A stretch of 64,000 nt of DNA, from positions 620,001 to 684,000 of the forward strand of contig NC_060019.1 of NCBI RefSeq assembly GCF_021134715.1, in the 5' to 3' direction. Source of the stretch: Daphnia pulex. Taxonomy: Eukaryota > Arthropoda > Branchiopoda > Diplostraca > Daphniidae. Both the position numbers and the translations under genes were made by a program. How positions within the stretch are numbered: the stretch's first letter is position 1; each line of letters starts with the position of its first letter. Shown here in pieces: positions 34,553 to 46,634 of the stretch. Below the pieces are notes generated by a model that ran no database searches, had not been told where the DNA came from, and saw only the letters and a program-made list of their open reading frames with translations.

Positions 34553-35850
34553 CTACTGAGCTGAAATAGCTTTAGCTTTGCGACTGAGTGCAGTACCCAC
34601 GGCTGAAAAGTTCTTGTCCCTGCGAAAATAAATAACTTTAAAACTGTCGGAAGCAAAATTTGTCTGATTAAAAATTTCACCTCAAATCAGCGTAAAGCTC
34701 TTCGGCCGAGTTTAGAACAACAGATTTAACAGAGCTACCATCAGAGCGAGGTGACTGGCCCGCATTTGATGAGGCTTGAAAATTTTCTCCTGGAAGCTTG
34801 ACTGTATCTAAATAACAATGAAACCACAAAATGCAAGTAAAATAATTGTTTTACTCAGAAGCTAACAATACTTTCTTACTATGTTTTATTCCATGGAATT
34901 CGTCGATAAGACCCTCATAGGTCAACTGAGTGACAACAGGAGTTATCAAATCTACAGTCCTATCAATGATCATGAGAGTGTCGAACAACGGAGACATGGG
35001 GGGATCACAGTCTACCCCAATATCACGTCGCATTCGAGTCATCAATTCGAATACGTTACGGGCATGGCGCCCCTTACCCACAACGTTGGGGAAAATGCCA
35101 TATAAACTTTGGAGGGACATTAACCCATGAGCAATTTGGTGTAAGGAGATGATTTCATTGTCAACATATAAATCCTGAGAATAAATTTGAAGAAATTGAT
35201 GACAAGCAATCCCTTTCAAAGTTTGGCTCATAAATAAATACCTTGAAAACATTATCGAGTTCCATTGAAATGACATCACTATCTAGTGGGAAAAAATCAG
35301 CAGGCAGTTCATCAATAGAAGTAAGAGTTCCATACACTCCTTTGTCCTAAATGAAGTAATAATTTTGTCAACAATTTCTTCTTCGCTGATTTAAGTAACT
35401 TTAACCAACCTTGAGCCGCTGTTCACATACTGCACTTCGTCGGGAGACAAAAATTAACTGATATTCCTTACTAGCAGAATGTCCTTGGCTTTCTTCGCTG
35501 AAATGTAAATTAACTTATTGTTGACTATTTAAAGTTAAAATATGTAGATTATTCATACCTGTGCAAGTTATCGGCAATACAATCCATCAGCTCAACTTCA
35601 GGTCTTGTGATGAACAGCATATTTTTAACAGATATGGAAGGCAAGCGCCCAGGTTTTAACTGAAACATTTTTACAACATCTAGTTCCTTAAGAAAACTGT
35701 ATTCTGCCACCAAACCAATGGGGCCAGTGAGTTGTTCATCCCAAAATATTGCCTAGCATAATTGATGAATTTACGTACATTTCTTAAATGGAATAGCACA
35801 CACCAAAATACCTTTGTTCCACTGAACTTCTCTAAAAGAGAAACAATATC
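34553..35850 (-). pseudogene. Vps33A: VPS33A (SM protein of HOPS/CORVET), truncated at both ends
   Basis: Seven splice-consistent exons: 35812-35850, 35559-35752, 35410-35497, 35242-35346, 34880-35174, 34681-34807 and 34553-34619. Together they encode about 304 residues co-linear with the N-terminal half of VPS33[75 protein letters not shown] and LNSAEELYADLRDKNFSAVG. VPS33A is the Sec1/Munc18-like subunit that guides SNARE pairing in lysosome and late endosome fusion. The normal length is about 600 residues. Here the frame stops after SRKAKAISAQ and the C-terminal half is missing. No convincing first exon was found; a weak candidate starts at 36,090. The insert interrupts the right palindrome arm. 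It is probably a duplicated fragment, but the retained frame is intact, so a truncated product is possible. Confidence 0.75.
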
Positions 35851-36983
35851 CTGTAACAATAACAAAACTGTTGACGAAATTTATTTTTACTGAACAAGAC
35901 ATCAACAGACTGTCAACAGACAACCTAATGGATTTTGTGGTTGTCCTAAGTCACAAAAAGCTAATGACTAAATCCGCATAAAATAAAATAAAATTTAGTA
36001 TTACCAATGCTCATCTTCTCCTGTCCTTAACTTTCTTTCTGAAACAGACACGTGCACATCCAAATTTAGGTGAGGACGATACATATTCATGTCTAACTTC
36101 TAATCATTAGCCTAACAGTCAAAATAAAATTTATCGTGAGGCATTACAATTATGGTAAATTATTTCAGTGCTTACCATACATGATGACTACTCATCATAT
36201 GGTATTTATATCAGTGAGTGACTCACAGAAATGGTTTAGTGCACTATGAAAATCAAGAAACCCATTTTATGGTCATTTTCCTGGGCGTCACAACAAAATC
36301 AATGAGTGACTCACAGAAATGGTTTAATACACTACCATGAAAATCAAGCAAACCCATTTTATGGTCATTTTCCTGGGCGTCACAACAAAATTAGTTAGGC
36401 AAACAAAATACGTAAGAAAACTCAAAATAATAAATGATATTGCGTTGATTTACCCTTCATGAAGCATTTAGCTATGCGAAACAATTACAATGACAATGAT
36501 GAATAAGGTAATCCATAGTATAGTCTTTTGCCTAAGAATTGAAACAGGAATGTTGAAATTATGCGTTACTTTAATAATTACAAATTGCAAGCTAACCATG
36601 TCAACATGATGACGACGTTCGGTAACTGACTAACTGATAAATCAGACAACAAAAACAAAACAAACAGACAATCGAATTGATGTTGTGGTTGTCCTAAGTC
36701 ACAAAAAGCTAATGACTAAATCCGCATAAAATTAAATTAAATTTAGTATTACCAAATGAATCGAAACTTACCTATCCGCTGAGATAAATTACTGTAAGTT
36801 TACACAAAAAGTTTGAAGAAAATCGATGCAGTAGTTTAGATTTCTATAAATTTATTCTGATTCTGAATTAAAGGTTCTGGAAGCCTGGCCCAGAACAGCG
36901 TACACTCCCCCCACATCCCTCCCCCTCCTACACACCCAGACACCCGCATTTACTTTAATGCCTTCTGGTAGTACAAGTACTAC
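35851..36983. other. 5' flank of the VPS33A fragment with short direct repeats
   Basis: An approximately 80-bp sequence (GTGGTTGTCCTAAGTCAC onward) occurs at 35,937-36,010 and again at 36,683-36,757. Between them an 88-bp unit (AGTGAGTGACTCACAGAAAT onward) is tandemly repeated at 36,213-36,389. No gene is supported. Confidence 0.6.
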
Positions 36984-38898
36984 CCTCAGGGATAAAACTT
37001 TTTATACAAAAAACTGTTTTTTATTATTTTTTTTTAAATGTACAAAAATTTCAATAAACAGAGCGTCCGGTTCAAGGCGGTTTACTACTGCACGAGTTTA
37101 AACGCAACCCGCCACCACCGCTGCGGCAATGAGACAAAAAGCGGTGGTTAAGTTTTGCGGAAATCTACATCGTCTTTGTAACTTGACTGACGGAGATTTT
37201 CACAAAAAATAAACCATGGCTATTTGTTTCATTGGGTAGTGGGTGCATTGTTTTAACCCGCACATGCTGTTATAGGAAATGTCTACGGCCCCCAGAGATA
37301 TGTATCTGGACCGAGAAGAAGAGAGAAGTACGAGGCAAGTTTTTCCGGGGAGATGTAGTCTTACTAGGCTTCCGGGTTAGACTCATGACCCTCCAAAAGT
37401 TTTCATCGGATCATGCGCCTTCCAAGTCCCCGTTCGACCAGAGCCCTCCCCTCCTCCTGGTTTCACAGCGGGTGAGTGACCACCGGCGGGCGTTGGTTAG
37501 TGGTTAGTTAGGGAAACGGGGCCACAGAAAAGAAGGGAGCCCAGATATGCACTGGTAAAGCATCCAACAACTACACAATTTATCAGTATCCTCTTGAATT
37601 ACAGCATTCTCTCATCAGTTTCCACCAATGGATGGAGTCCACGATAAGTAGTGAAGGTTTTGCCCTGTAAGCAAATGAACATTGGATGCCAATAATTTTC
37701 AATAAGATTGTAGCGACAGAAAGCAATACCTCAAATCAAGAAGGAAGTAAATAGGGAGATTCAAGGGTAGCAGCCAACGGGTTACCAAACAATAAGGGAC
37801 CTTGTTGACAGCAGCCATTGCCCTTTTTCTTCAAAGGACATACCTTCTCATAAAGTCTGCCATGCCAATTTAGAAAGTTCCTGTAGTTTAGAACCTGCAA
37901 ATAAAAACAGCAAATAAGTCGCATTGTTTATAATTTGTGTTAATGATCAATGTGCTTGACGTCTATGATCTAAATGAAAAATTTAACAGTTGGTTAACAG
38001 TCGAACTCGTCTCTTAAAATGGGCGCAAGATGAGTCCCTTAAATACTAAAAAAATTTGAACAATACACTTTCAAATGTCACTCAAAATGGTCTTACAGTA
38101 ACTCTGTTCATCTCTTTAGAATTGTGAAAAAAACAAGCTGATGCTTTTGACAGCAGAAAAACGATCAAAGGCCATGTTATAGCCATCTACGGTAAGAAAA
38201 TACGTCCCTGCTCTAGCTAATCGACACTCAACACTCAACACACAAGTGAACTGAAGTAACAAACAACAACAAAAATAAGACAAAAAAATAACGATACTCA
38301 CAACATGGTCGTCCTTTGGTCCGTTGAGACTTGAGAGCAGGGGTAGTAGGAGTCAGTGATTGGTAAGTTGACCCACCAGGCCGTCAGTTGGGTAGTGAAA
38401 TTATGCTGGCAGCGTAGCTGGAACAGGTACAATTCCCCCATGCCTTGGGGCGACGGAAGGATGGCACGCACAGTATTGGTGAATGACATCACGTTAGTTA
38501 GTCAGTTGTCTTTTATCTCTCGCGTCAGTTACCCCCAATTGATTCAGTCAATGGATTATAGGCGCAGGTTAAACTGAAACGAGAATGGAGGTGACTTTGG
38601 ATTTCAAAATTGCATGTAAGATTGTAACGACAACAAGCAATACCTCAAAATAAGTGTGGACCCATTCCAAGGAACTAAGGAGAGCTATTCAAGGGTAACT
38701 GCTACCCAGTGGCAGTCATTGGGTTAACTTGTTGACTGTGATGGTGGTGTTTGCCTTTTCGGCTTTTCCTTGGAAGAATAACCAGATGGTTCTCATTCAG
38801 TTTAATTCAAAATCTGAATAAGAAATAAACACAAAATAATTGAAACTGCTGCACTCAACATGATGATTCTCAAGATTCTATATAAACTTAACTAGCAT
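36984..38898. repeat. large inverted repeat, right arm
   Basis: Reverse complement of 26,764-28,646. Similarity starts at AAAACTTTTTATACAAAAAA and ends near CTTAACTAGCATATC. The mirror copy of the three-exon ORF is present (first exon 38,302-38,492 on the minus strand), but its second exon lacks 10 bp at the acceptor. Confidence 0.9.
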
Positions 38899-39007
38899 AT
38901 CTAGCAAGTCCAATAGAAACAGCCGATAATTAAGATTAATCCTAATAAAACATGAGAAGAATCCAGGTTTCAGCATGTAATAAAGCTAGTGTTGGTTGTT
39001 ACCTGTA

Positions 39008-39250
39008 TCATTTCGATGGCACATTCAGTAGAATGAGTTTGAACAAAACAGTTGGCTGCACGACTTTCACGTTTCCTCTTACTGTAAGTTGATGAAAAAT
39101 ATTAAGGTTATCCAACTACACGGACACGGACACATACACGGAATAGAACAGATCACCGACAAGTTACAAACGAAATCACTCGAATTTACCTATGAATTCA
39201 CGGTAATTTTCGAAGAGAAGATAGCTTAACTTTTGACAGCAAACCACCAT
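39008..39250 (-). CDS. possible two-exon gene for a 44-residue protein
   Basis: Exons 39190-39250 and 39008-39081 join in frame (intron about 108 bp, donor GTAAATTC, acceptor CAACTTACAG). They give MVVCCQKLSYLLFENYREFI followed by VRGNVKVVQPTVLFKLILLN and a short end. The same last exon, diverged but with the same frame and the same final SK-stop, is joined to the MRPS35 fragment near 32,530-32,606 (VKQPTINFF...ILLNVQSK). Conservation of frame in two diverged copies gives modest support. Confidence 0.35.
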
Positions 39251-39402
39251 GAGCCCATAACTAACACAATAATCAACACGCCATCTATTTGACACGTCTC
39301 AAAACTCTTGTTTGAATGACTGGTCTTAACATACTCACAAAACTTGAAAAGCGCATTTTTGTTCGCTAAAACCTAGCAATCAATCTTGAGAGAAGTACAG
39401 AG

Positions 39403-39793
39403 AACAAAGCTCACTTGCTAGTTTTAAGCAAATTTTTCGGAAGTAGACCGGAAGTAAGCGATAGCGCCTTAACCATTGAGCTGTCATCAAAATAAACTAA
39501 ATATTCGTGATCTACGTTAAATTTGGGGTCGATAAGGTGTAAATTAAACGAAATCCAAAATTTGGTCAAAATCGAGAATTTTCCTGAACTATATAGTTCA
39601 GGAAAATTCTCAAAACCGGAAGTACGCGTACGTACAAAAGAAAACATGAACTTTACCACAAATTTGACGAAGATCACGAATATGTGGTTCTTTTGTGCGT
39701 CGAATGAATATTTACTGAACTACTGACTGAAATGCGAAAACCGGAAATAGAAAAAAAGCACATTATTTAGAAATATAACAAGTGAGCTTTGTT
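39403..39793. mobile_element. MITE with 15-bp terminal inverted repeats
   Basis: AACAAAGCTCACTTG at the left end is perfectly inverted as CAAGTGAGCTTTGTT at the right end, 391 bp overall, with no coding capacity. The interior contains a perfect 38-bp palindrome at 39,574-39,611 and CCGGAAGT motifs. A related interior sequence (CCGGAAGTGAGCGA ... GAGCTGTCAT) recurs near 42,040. No obvious target-site duplication was seen, so the superfamily is not assigned. Confidence 0.65.
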
Positions 39794-42700
39794 GGTGGAA
39801 TTGTTATCGTCAGTTTTCACTAAAAATTGTCTAACAGCAACTGCCGATAAATGTTTTAGAGATGTGCAAAGTAATTCAAAATAAATACAGCAAATAGGGC
39901 AAAAGTAAAAGACATCTAGCGCTAGGAGGAAGAAACGTTTTAAAATAGTTTGAAAATAATTTCCACCTTTAAGTCATCGGCACTCATTGAAATTACAAAG
40001 GAAAAGGATAAGAAACATCGATACTTACGTAATATTCTCTTCACCTAATAATCACATCAAGAAACCGCCACACATCACCAACAGCCCAACACTGCAAACA
40101 CTAAACTCCAAACGGTGATCAATCCACAATGTCTGGATCCTGCAACACTCACGCACTCAACCGAAAGGTAAAAACAAAAACAATAAGACACAAATTATTT
40201 CTAATTACACATTTATTGATCTATGCTGCCTTAAAAAACAAAATGAGTAGATCGCATCAGGAAAAAAAAACGAACTTAACAAGCTGAAGTTCAAATCCGG
40301 AAACTCACACCCACTTAAACCCACAAGAACGCCCAGACTTAAATCCGACACATGTTCTCAATTGCAAACATTAGACTAGAGAATGACAAGGACTGAAATA
40401 GTCACGAGTGACATAACTCGCCTCGAATCTAACTAGCTATCCCACCCCCTAGAACTGCCAACACTACAAGGATTCAATCGCTAAACATTCTTACAATAAA
40501 ATCCTCTTTGATACGCATTTATAGTTATGGAAATGTTGCTAATTAAACATTTAAACAATAAATGCAATCATGTTCATGGGTGTCAATATCACGTCATGAC
40601 TCGGTGGAACTTAACATATTTATATGAACGGTGTCACAGAATGCTCTACAGTTCTGCTTCCTACTCTCTTAAACAGGACCTAAACCTTCCCTGAACTTTC
40701 TTCAACAAGATTCGAACACAAAATTCCATCTTAACAATTTGAAGATGTAACCAATAACCTACTGATGATGTACCCGAAATTGAAACATTCCACAAAATTC
40801 CCAACCAAACCTTAAGGATCTGATGATCAAACCCGATGTAAGACCTTTGTTTAATAGCTGTGGATAATAGCTATTATTTATAAGAACTGAGAAAGTCCCC
40901 AGGTCCGTTATCTACTCCCTCCATACTGTCTCCCACTGTTTCCCATGTCTGTTCTTATTATATATAACCATGCAGGTACTAACCTAATACTTCCCCAATT
41001 AACTCTTACTCACACAACTACTTACGTTAATGCATCGTCGCATTTAAAAGAAAAGATAAACTTCGATATAAACAATTGCGGCAGCGTTATCTGACTTACC
41101 ATCACAATACTGGCCTTGGACGCACGATCACCGCCAATCTAACTTTCTACAGCGGCTTCGACTCGGCCAATACGCCAACTGTCTGACGATTTCTCAGATA
41201 CGCTACTCTAGGCGCTTCAAAAAAAGACGAAGAGCAGAACAAAAAACAAACAAAAATAACAAACAAGTTCACGGCAATTTCAAACAATCACAAAGAGAAA
41301 TGAATCAAGTCGGAATACTGTCCAGCAGATCGACTGGAGCAGTGACATCTGATGTTGAATGGTGGACAACGATCTCATTTGGTACGACATTGAAAAATTC
41401 AGCTGGGGAGTAAAATTTGTCTTCGCTGGATCCCTAAATGGCGGGATTGAATAAGCGAGTTGATCCTGGCGATATCTGTGAGTTGTTACGCCGGGTCATT
41501 CGAGAGAACCAAGATATTCTTCAGCCGATCGAATGATTTGATTCACGATCCTCAACTGGGCAGCAATAAAATTAAAAAAGAATTAAAATCTTTGAGTTAA
41601 AAAAAAATAGTTCTAATGGAATTTTACCAAGTAAATATCTTTTGTCACTCCGGCAACACACGGACGATCCTAGTTTCGGTTCATTGCAGTCATGTTGTCC
41701 GATGCGATGCAAACGGCCAAACTAATAATTGGCGAATCGACGCACTAAACGGGCGAGTAAGTTCGTGATTCCAGGACCTTTATCGGCAGCTGCTGTTGAA
41801 CTGGAGACCATTCTTTGAGGATGGGGTCGCTGCTGCTGCTCCCGCTTCACTATTATTGACAAAGGCATAAGACAAACGTGAATATGGGCGATCAACAGAC
41901 GAGATTTTCCACCATCCATCTCCTATTACATAATTACTCTACATAACTTTTGACATTTCATGGACATTTGTTCGCCAATATACAAAGCCATCTAGTGTTA
42001 AAAACTCAACCATTTCTTAATATTTTGCACTGAAACTATACCGGAAGTGAGCGAAGGGTCCTGAACTGTCGAGCTGTCATATAACTTGACCAGAGATCTG
42101 TGATTTGTCTTTGATCTGTGATCCTCTTGAAATTTGGCATGAGACCTCCACTCGTAGACCAGTCAGCTATACTTTGCGACGTAACTTCACCTGTATAAAG
42201 CAAAGAAACAAGAAAGTAATGAATGAAAGAAAGTTAGTTATTATTCTAAAAATACCTGAGGATACCAGAGAAAGAAGTGGGACTGTTGTAGGGTCATCAG
42301 CTTTCCGGTTTTAGTCTCATAGAAAGAGGACATTTCACGAGGATTGTGAACCGTTGTTCCTGATTGAAATGCTTTGCCTGGCAGTGGACGATGATGATAT
42401 CGGTAGGTCTTGATCAAAACAAAACAATCAAAAGTAAAATTACTACACTTACTGTCAAATAATTTTCTTTATAGCATTTTCCTGTGAAATATCTTATGAA
42501 GATTTCTAACCTGAAATGGATAATAAACAGATCCCGATGATTATCGCTAAAAATGCACCGGATTTTAGAGCCTTGACATCTTCCACCTGTCCAAAATTTG
42601 GGTGGAACCAGTTTTTCTCATATAAAAACGAAGATTAGGTATCGGGCATGTCAAATCAAATTTTACGAACTAACAACTAGAGAAATTTTCAGGGTGATTT

Positions 42701-43934
42701 TTATCCTTGAGTACAGCTAAGAGTTTCGAGGATGTCATCGAAAGTTATAAGGAAATGTAAGCAAACGTTTACTTACCTAATCTGATCATTCCGATAACAG
42801 ATGGCAAGGAATCCGGTTGCGACGTCGGTGTAAGTTGGATGCTAGTGTCAATCATGTATCTTTGCTTAACTCGCCACAACCCGTAATGGAGAACTTGTGC
42901 GACAAGTAACATTTGAGGTGTCTCCTCTGACGCGATGAATCAGCATCTACGCGCATGTCGGTCGTGATCCAAAGATTCTAGAGTCTGAAAAGAGAAATAA
43001 GGAATTTTGTTAAAATAGATTTGTTTTTGTTTGACGTGGAACTGTAATCCACACCAATCCCCATGTAGACTGGAGATTGGAATTCTTCTTAATCCAGGCA
43101 AACATTGTGTCTGGCAGTTTACATAGTTAGGTTGCTGTTACTGAATGTTGGAGTTCACTCCATAGCACTTGTTCTACATCGATGGATTCTCTAAAGAGCA
43201 GTTCAGTTCACGTACACAGAACAACATTTTACGGCATCACTTATTTGTCTTTAAGGGAAATAGAAAAATCCAATGCAGGCGAACCCATCAATGCATCATT
43301 TCTTACACCAATTTAATCTGGGCACATCGGCTGTTTTCAACCACGTTAAAAGGGGGGGGGGGGTAACGAGTCACTCATGGGTAACACAGGATAGGAAATC
43401 GCAATCGAGAAAGAAGAGCGAACTTTTTCGTGAGGCCTCGGCCACATTTTTTAAATGCCCACTACAATCAAACAATTCAATGAGAGTAAAGTAAAGATGG
43501 TAAAGAGTAAAAGTTACGAGATACATGTTATTTACACTGCAGAGTGCAGACGAACTTGAGTGAGGAGAACTGGCCAACTGGGAAGCGGTGTTGCCAGTCT
43601 AATATTTAACTTTTAGAAGCCTGTAAGAAACGCATCTGGCGGTACCGTTGCTAACTAGATCATTCTCACAATATGATAAATCAACGGCAAATTTCTTGGG
43701 AAAAATATTGTCAGCTACCTGTGCTGCGTTAGCAGGGTACCCGAAGCCGAAGGGCTGTTAGGTGATTTTTTTTTCCACCACAAAAAAAAATAATAAATAG
43801 AAAATGACCTATCTCCTGCTGCAACCAGGATGACTCTGGTTTCGTTGAGAATAAATTCAAATCTGTATAAGCTTTCACTTCTTCTTTACTTATCATATGG
43901 AAATAAGAGGGAAGTGAATGAGCGGGATGACTGC
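39794..43934. other. gene-poor region
   Basis: No splice-consistent coding sequence was found on either strand. There is a diverged relative of the MITE interior at 42,040-42,090 and a 12-base G run at 43,352. Several short open frames lack any domain or start context. Confidence 0.4.
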
Positions 43935-44005
43935 GATAGGATACGAACCCTGAACTCCAGCGTGCCTAACAGAGACTATACCACTAGGTTATCAAGTAAT
44001 GCATT
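43935..44005 (-). repeat. tRNA-like sequence
   Basis: On the minus strand: ATAACCTAGTGGTATAGTC (A-box region) and CAGGGTTCGTATCCTATCG (B box). Folding is poor, so a tRNA-derived repeat or pseudogene is likely. Confidence 0.35.
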
Positions 44006-44089
44006 TTGAAAATGAAATATTGTTAGATATTCTCTGTCAATACTGTTTAAGGATATGATCTACTTCCGGAAATAATTAGCTCAGGATAT

Positions 44090-44165
44090 GCGACTATGGT
44101 GTAGTGGTTATAGCATCTAGCGTTGTATGCAAATGTACCGTGTTCGATTCCCACTTCCGCCACAT
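44090..44165 (+). repeat. tRNA-like sequence
   Basis: TATGGTGTAGTGGTTATAGC and GTGTTCGATTCCCACTTCCG give A- and B-box matches at tRNA spacing, with a 5-bp anticodon-like stem (GCGTT/AATGT). The T stem does not pair, so a working tRNA is unlikely. The short TACTTACTAACAC repeats just downstream are typical of a SINE tail. Confidence 0.35.
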
Positions 44166-46311
44166 TGTCCCCCATTGTTGTTCTGCTTTGTATAATATAA
44201 CTACTTGTACTTACTAACACTACTTGTACTAACACTAACTACTAAAACTACTTACACCAACTACTAAAAATTGATATGCGCGGCATATTAAAAAAAAAAA
44301 AAAAACTTTAGATAAATTCGTTGTGGCAAGTCAGATCGATTATCATCGTAAGACGTGGGACACTCTTGGACGCCGTAGTACTCGAGGGTTGGCTACTGAA
44401 TAAAAGTCTGACTTCCGATCAAATTCACCAAAATTGTCGCCTCGTCAATAATTTCTGATTGGATTACTACCTACTCCACTGAAAGCTCAGTGAAATAAGG
44501 AGTCCATCAGTTTAAAATAAGGAACCAAAATAAGCGATTCGATCTGCATTTTCCTTACTGAATAGAGAAATGTTTGAAGCCGAGAACAGGAATGCAATGC
44601 GAGAATGGGAAATGGAGCATGTTGATGATAACAGCCCAAATCTTTTTAAAAGCACAAATCAAAACTAAAATCCTTGAGGAGACATCCTACCTTATTATGA
44701 TGAAGACAGCTTACATGAACACCCCCACCAGCAGCAAGGTGAACCAATGTTTGCGTGCTGACATACACGACTGTGACAACTCTGTTCGAGAGAGAAGAAA
44801 CGATGATTAATGAGTACCAGATAAACATAAAAGGGCACCAAAACAAATCCAAGCGGAACTTCAAGTTTGTTTCACCTGAGCTTCTTTTCATCGATACTGG
44901 TTGACGAGCAGTTGTCATCGTACGACGATACCAGCTAAATCAACATGACGTTTGTCTGGAAAAACTATTGATTCTTCGCTTCAATGTCTTGGTGATTTCT
45001 GATATGAATGGGCGTTGGCACTGCTCTGGCAATAACACGGCAGAGGTTATAGAGTATATTCAATAACACGTTCTCTACTTGTCAACTTTATCTTCTTCGA
45101 GATACCTAACCTTGATGATTGAAACCACCTTGACGGGAAACCTGTTTTAGATGACAGCCAGTGACAGAGTACCATCACCCCGGAACCTCGACTTTCGTTG
45201 GCAGTCCTGCAATAATAGGTAGAATAAATTTTATGTCAGAATTTGCATAAAAATAAGGGACATTTCATAAAAACTAATAAGCTTTTTAGCACTTCACATG
45301 ACAACGGGAACAAGGGAACAAGTCTGAGCAAAATTGAAGCTTTGAAATTAACCGAATTTCCTTAACTAGCTCATGACTCATGAGATGTTGTTTTGGCATA
45401 AAGTGAAAGTTGCAAAGAATTGAGAATGACCTAAGTTAAAAATCAATACTAAATCTGAATAGTAGATGCTAGAAGGCAGTATTATAACCGCTTAGATTAT
45501 TACAGGGAATTCAAAACCCCTCCCCCCTACCCGAAAAAAAACACTAACAAATCAATTCTGCTGAAATAAGATCAAACTGAACATAACAAGTAGGCCTATG
45601 AAGCTTAGAAACCGCTACAAACTTTTTTTTTCTAGTGGAATTTTAATGACAACCAACAAACAAACAAACGTGATGACTGTTGAGTTTAGGGACTGAAAAT
45701 GAAAGTAACGCCACTTATACGTTTGCAGCTATCAGAGTATGTTGTTATGGGTGCAGATGCATACAATTCACATCACACATCCTCGGTCTTTCGGCAAGTC
45801 GGCAGCAAGTGAAAAAAAAAAACTTATTCAAGGGAATCAAGGCTTCATTTGATTAAATATTACGAATTTTGATCCGGAACGGAGCAGCGTAGGTTTAAAA
45901 CGCAAAAACGACAAAATTGGACCGTTCCTAATAGGCCTACTGTTACTCTATTGAGTAAACTCAATTTTAATTGCTCGAATTTTAATTGCAGAATAAAAAT
46001 TCTATCAGCAAAATAACATTACGCAGTATTTTGATATATAAAGCTCATTCGACTCTGTTCTTCATTTTTACTTCCATTTTGCATCAAAGCCTTTGCGTGA
46101 TATTTCGTCCTTGATTCGTTAAATATTTGCATACCTTGATCGTTTATGGAAACAGGGAGTGATTGTGGGGGCATCACGATCCCGCCGGTTTGTCACACCC
46201 TGATAGGGCGATTGTTCGCCACCTAATCTGGACACTGAAGTACAAAAAGGGAAATACTTTAGTATACAGGGCAGACTTTTTTCTTCTAAAAAACCAATGA
46301 AGATTCGGACC
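44166..46311. other. mostly empty; decayed coding remnant at 44,556-44,760
   Basis: On the plus strand 44,556-44,662 reads REMFEAENRNAMREWEMEHV then DDNSPNLFKSTNQ to a stop. After a shift, 44,690-44,757 reads PYYDEDSLHEHPHQQQGEPM. The composition is protein-like rather than random, which suggests a decayed exon, but the family was not recognised. Nothing else is supported in this stretch. Confidence 0.3.
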
Positions 46312-46318
46312 TATAAAA
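46312..46318 (+). promoter_or_regulatory. TATA box of the small secreted-peptide gene
   Basis: TATAAAAGACGGGAC about 95 bp upstream of the ATG at 46,409. A transcription start near 46,340 would give a 5' UTR of about 70 bases. Confidence 0.55.
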
Positions 46319-46408
46319 GACGGGACTGACTCCTGAATTTCCGCACAATCGACGATCGTCTAGTTAGCAAGTAGTTCGGTAGACGAAATTAATCTCGACT
46401 GTATAACC

Positions 46409-46634
46409 ATGACAGACTTAATAAAGGTAACAAAATCATTAATATTCAATCGACTTTACTTTTTAAGGCAAGGTTTTTCAATATTGGTAATTAATTTAAT
46501 TGAAGTCGAACTCTTTTGGATTCCAGCGTATTTTGACGCTGTCTGGTTTGATGGCCTCTCTTGTTGCCTCGGCTCAGTTGCCATCCACCACAAATGGTTT
46601 CCTTCCCTCCCCTTTAGAAAACAGGGAAAAATAA
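46409..46634 (+). CDS. small secreted peptide, 41 residues
   Basis: Exon 1 is 46409-46426 (ATGACAGACTTAATAAAG, donor GTAACA) and exon 2 is 46527-46634 (acceptor TTGGATTCCAG). The joined product is MTDLIKRILTLSGLMASLVA followed by SAQLPSTTNGFLPSPLENRE and a final lysine. The first 22 residues form a classical signal peptide with a likely cleavage after SAQ or VASA. The remaining peptide of about 20 residues has no cysteines. A very short first coding exon before a signal-peptide exon is the same layout as the secreted genes at 11,832 and 24,246. It may be a neuropeptide-like or structural secreted peptide. The gene could also continue if a donor inside exon 2 is used. Confidence 0.5.

Noticed and set aside
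44090-44165. A working tRNA gene
   Set aside because: A- and B-box matches are good but the T stem does not pair and the acceptor stem is not convincing.
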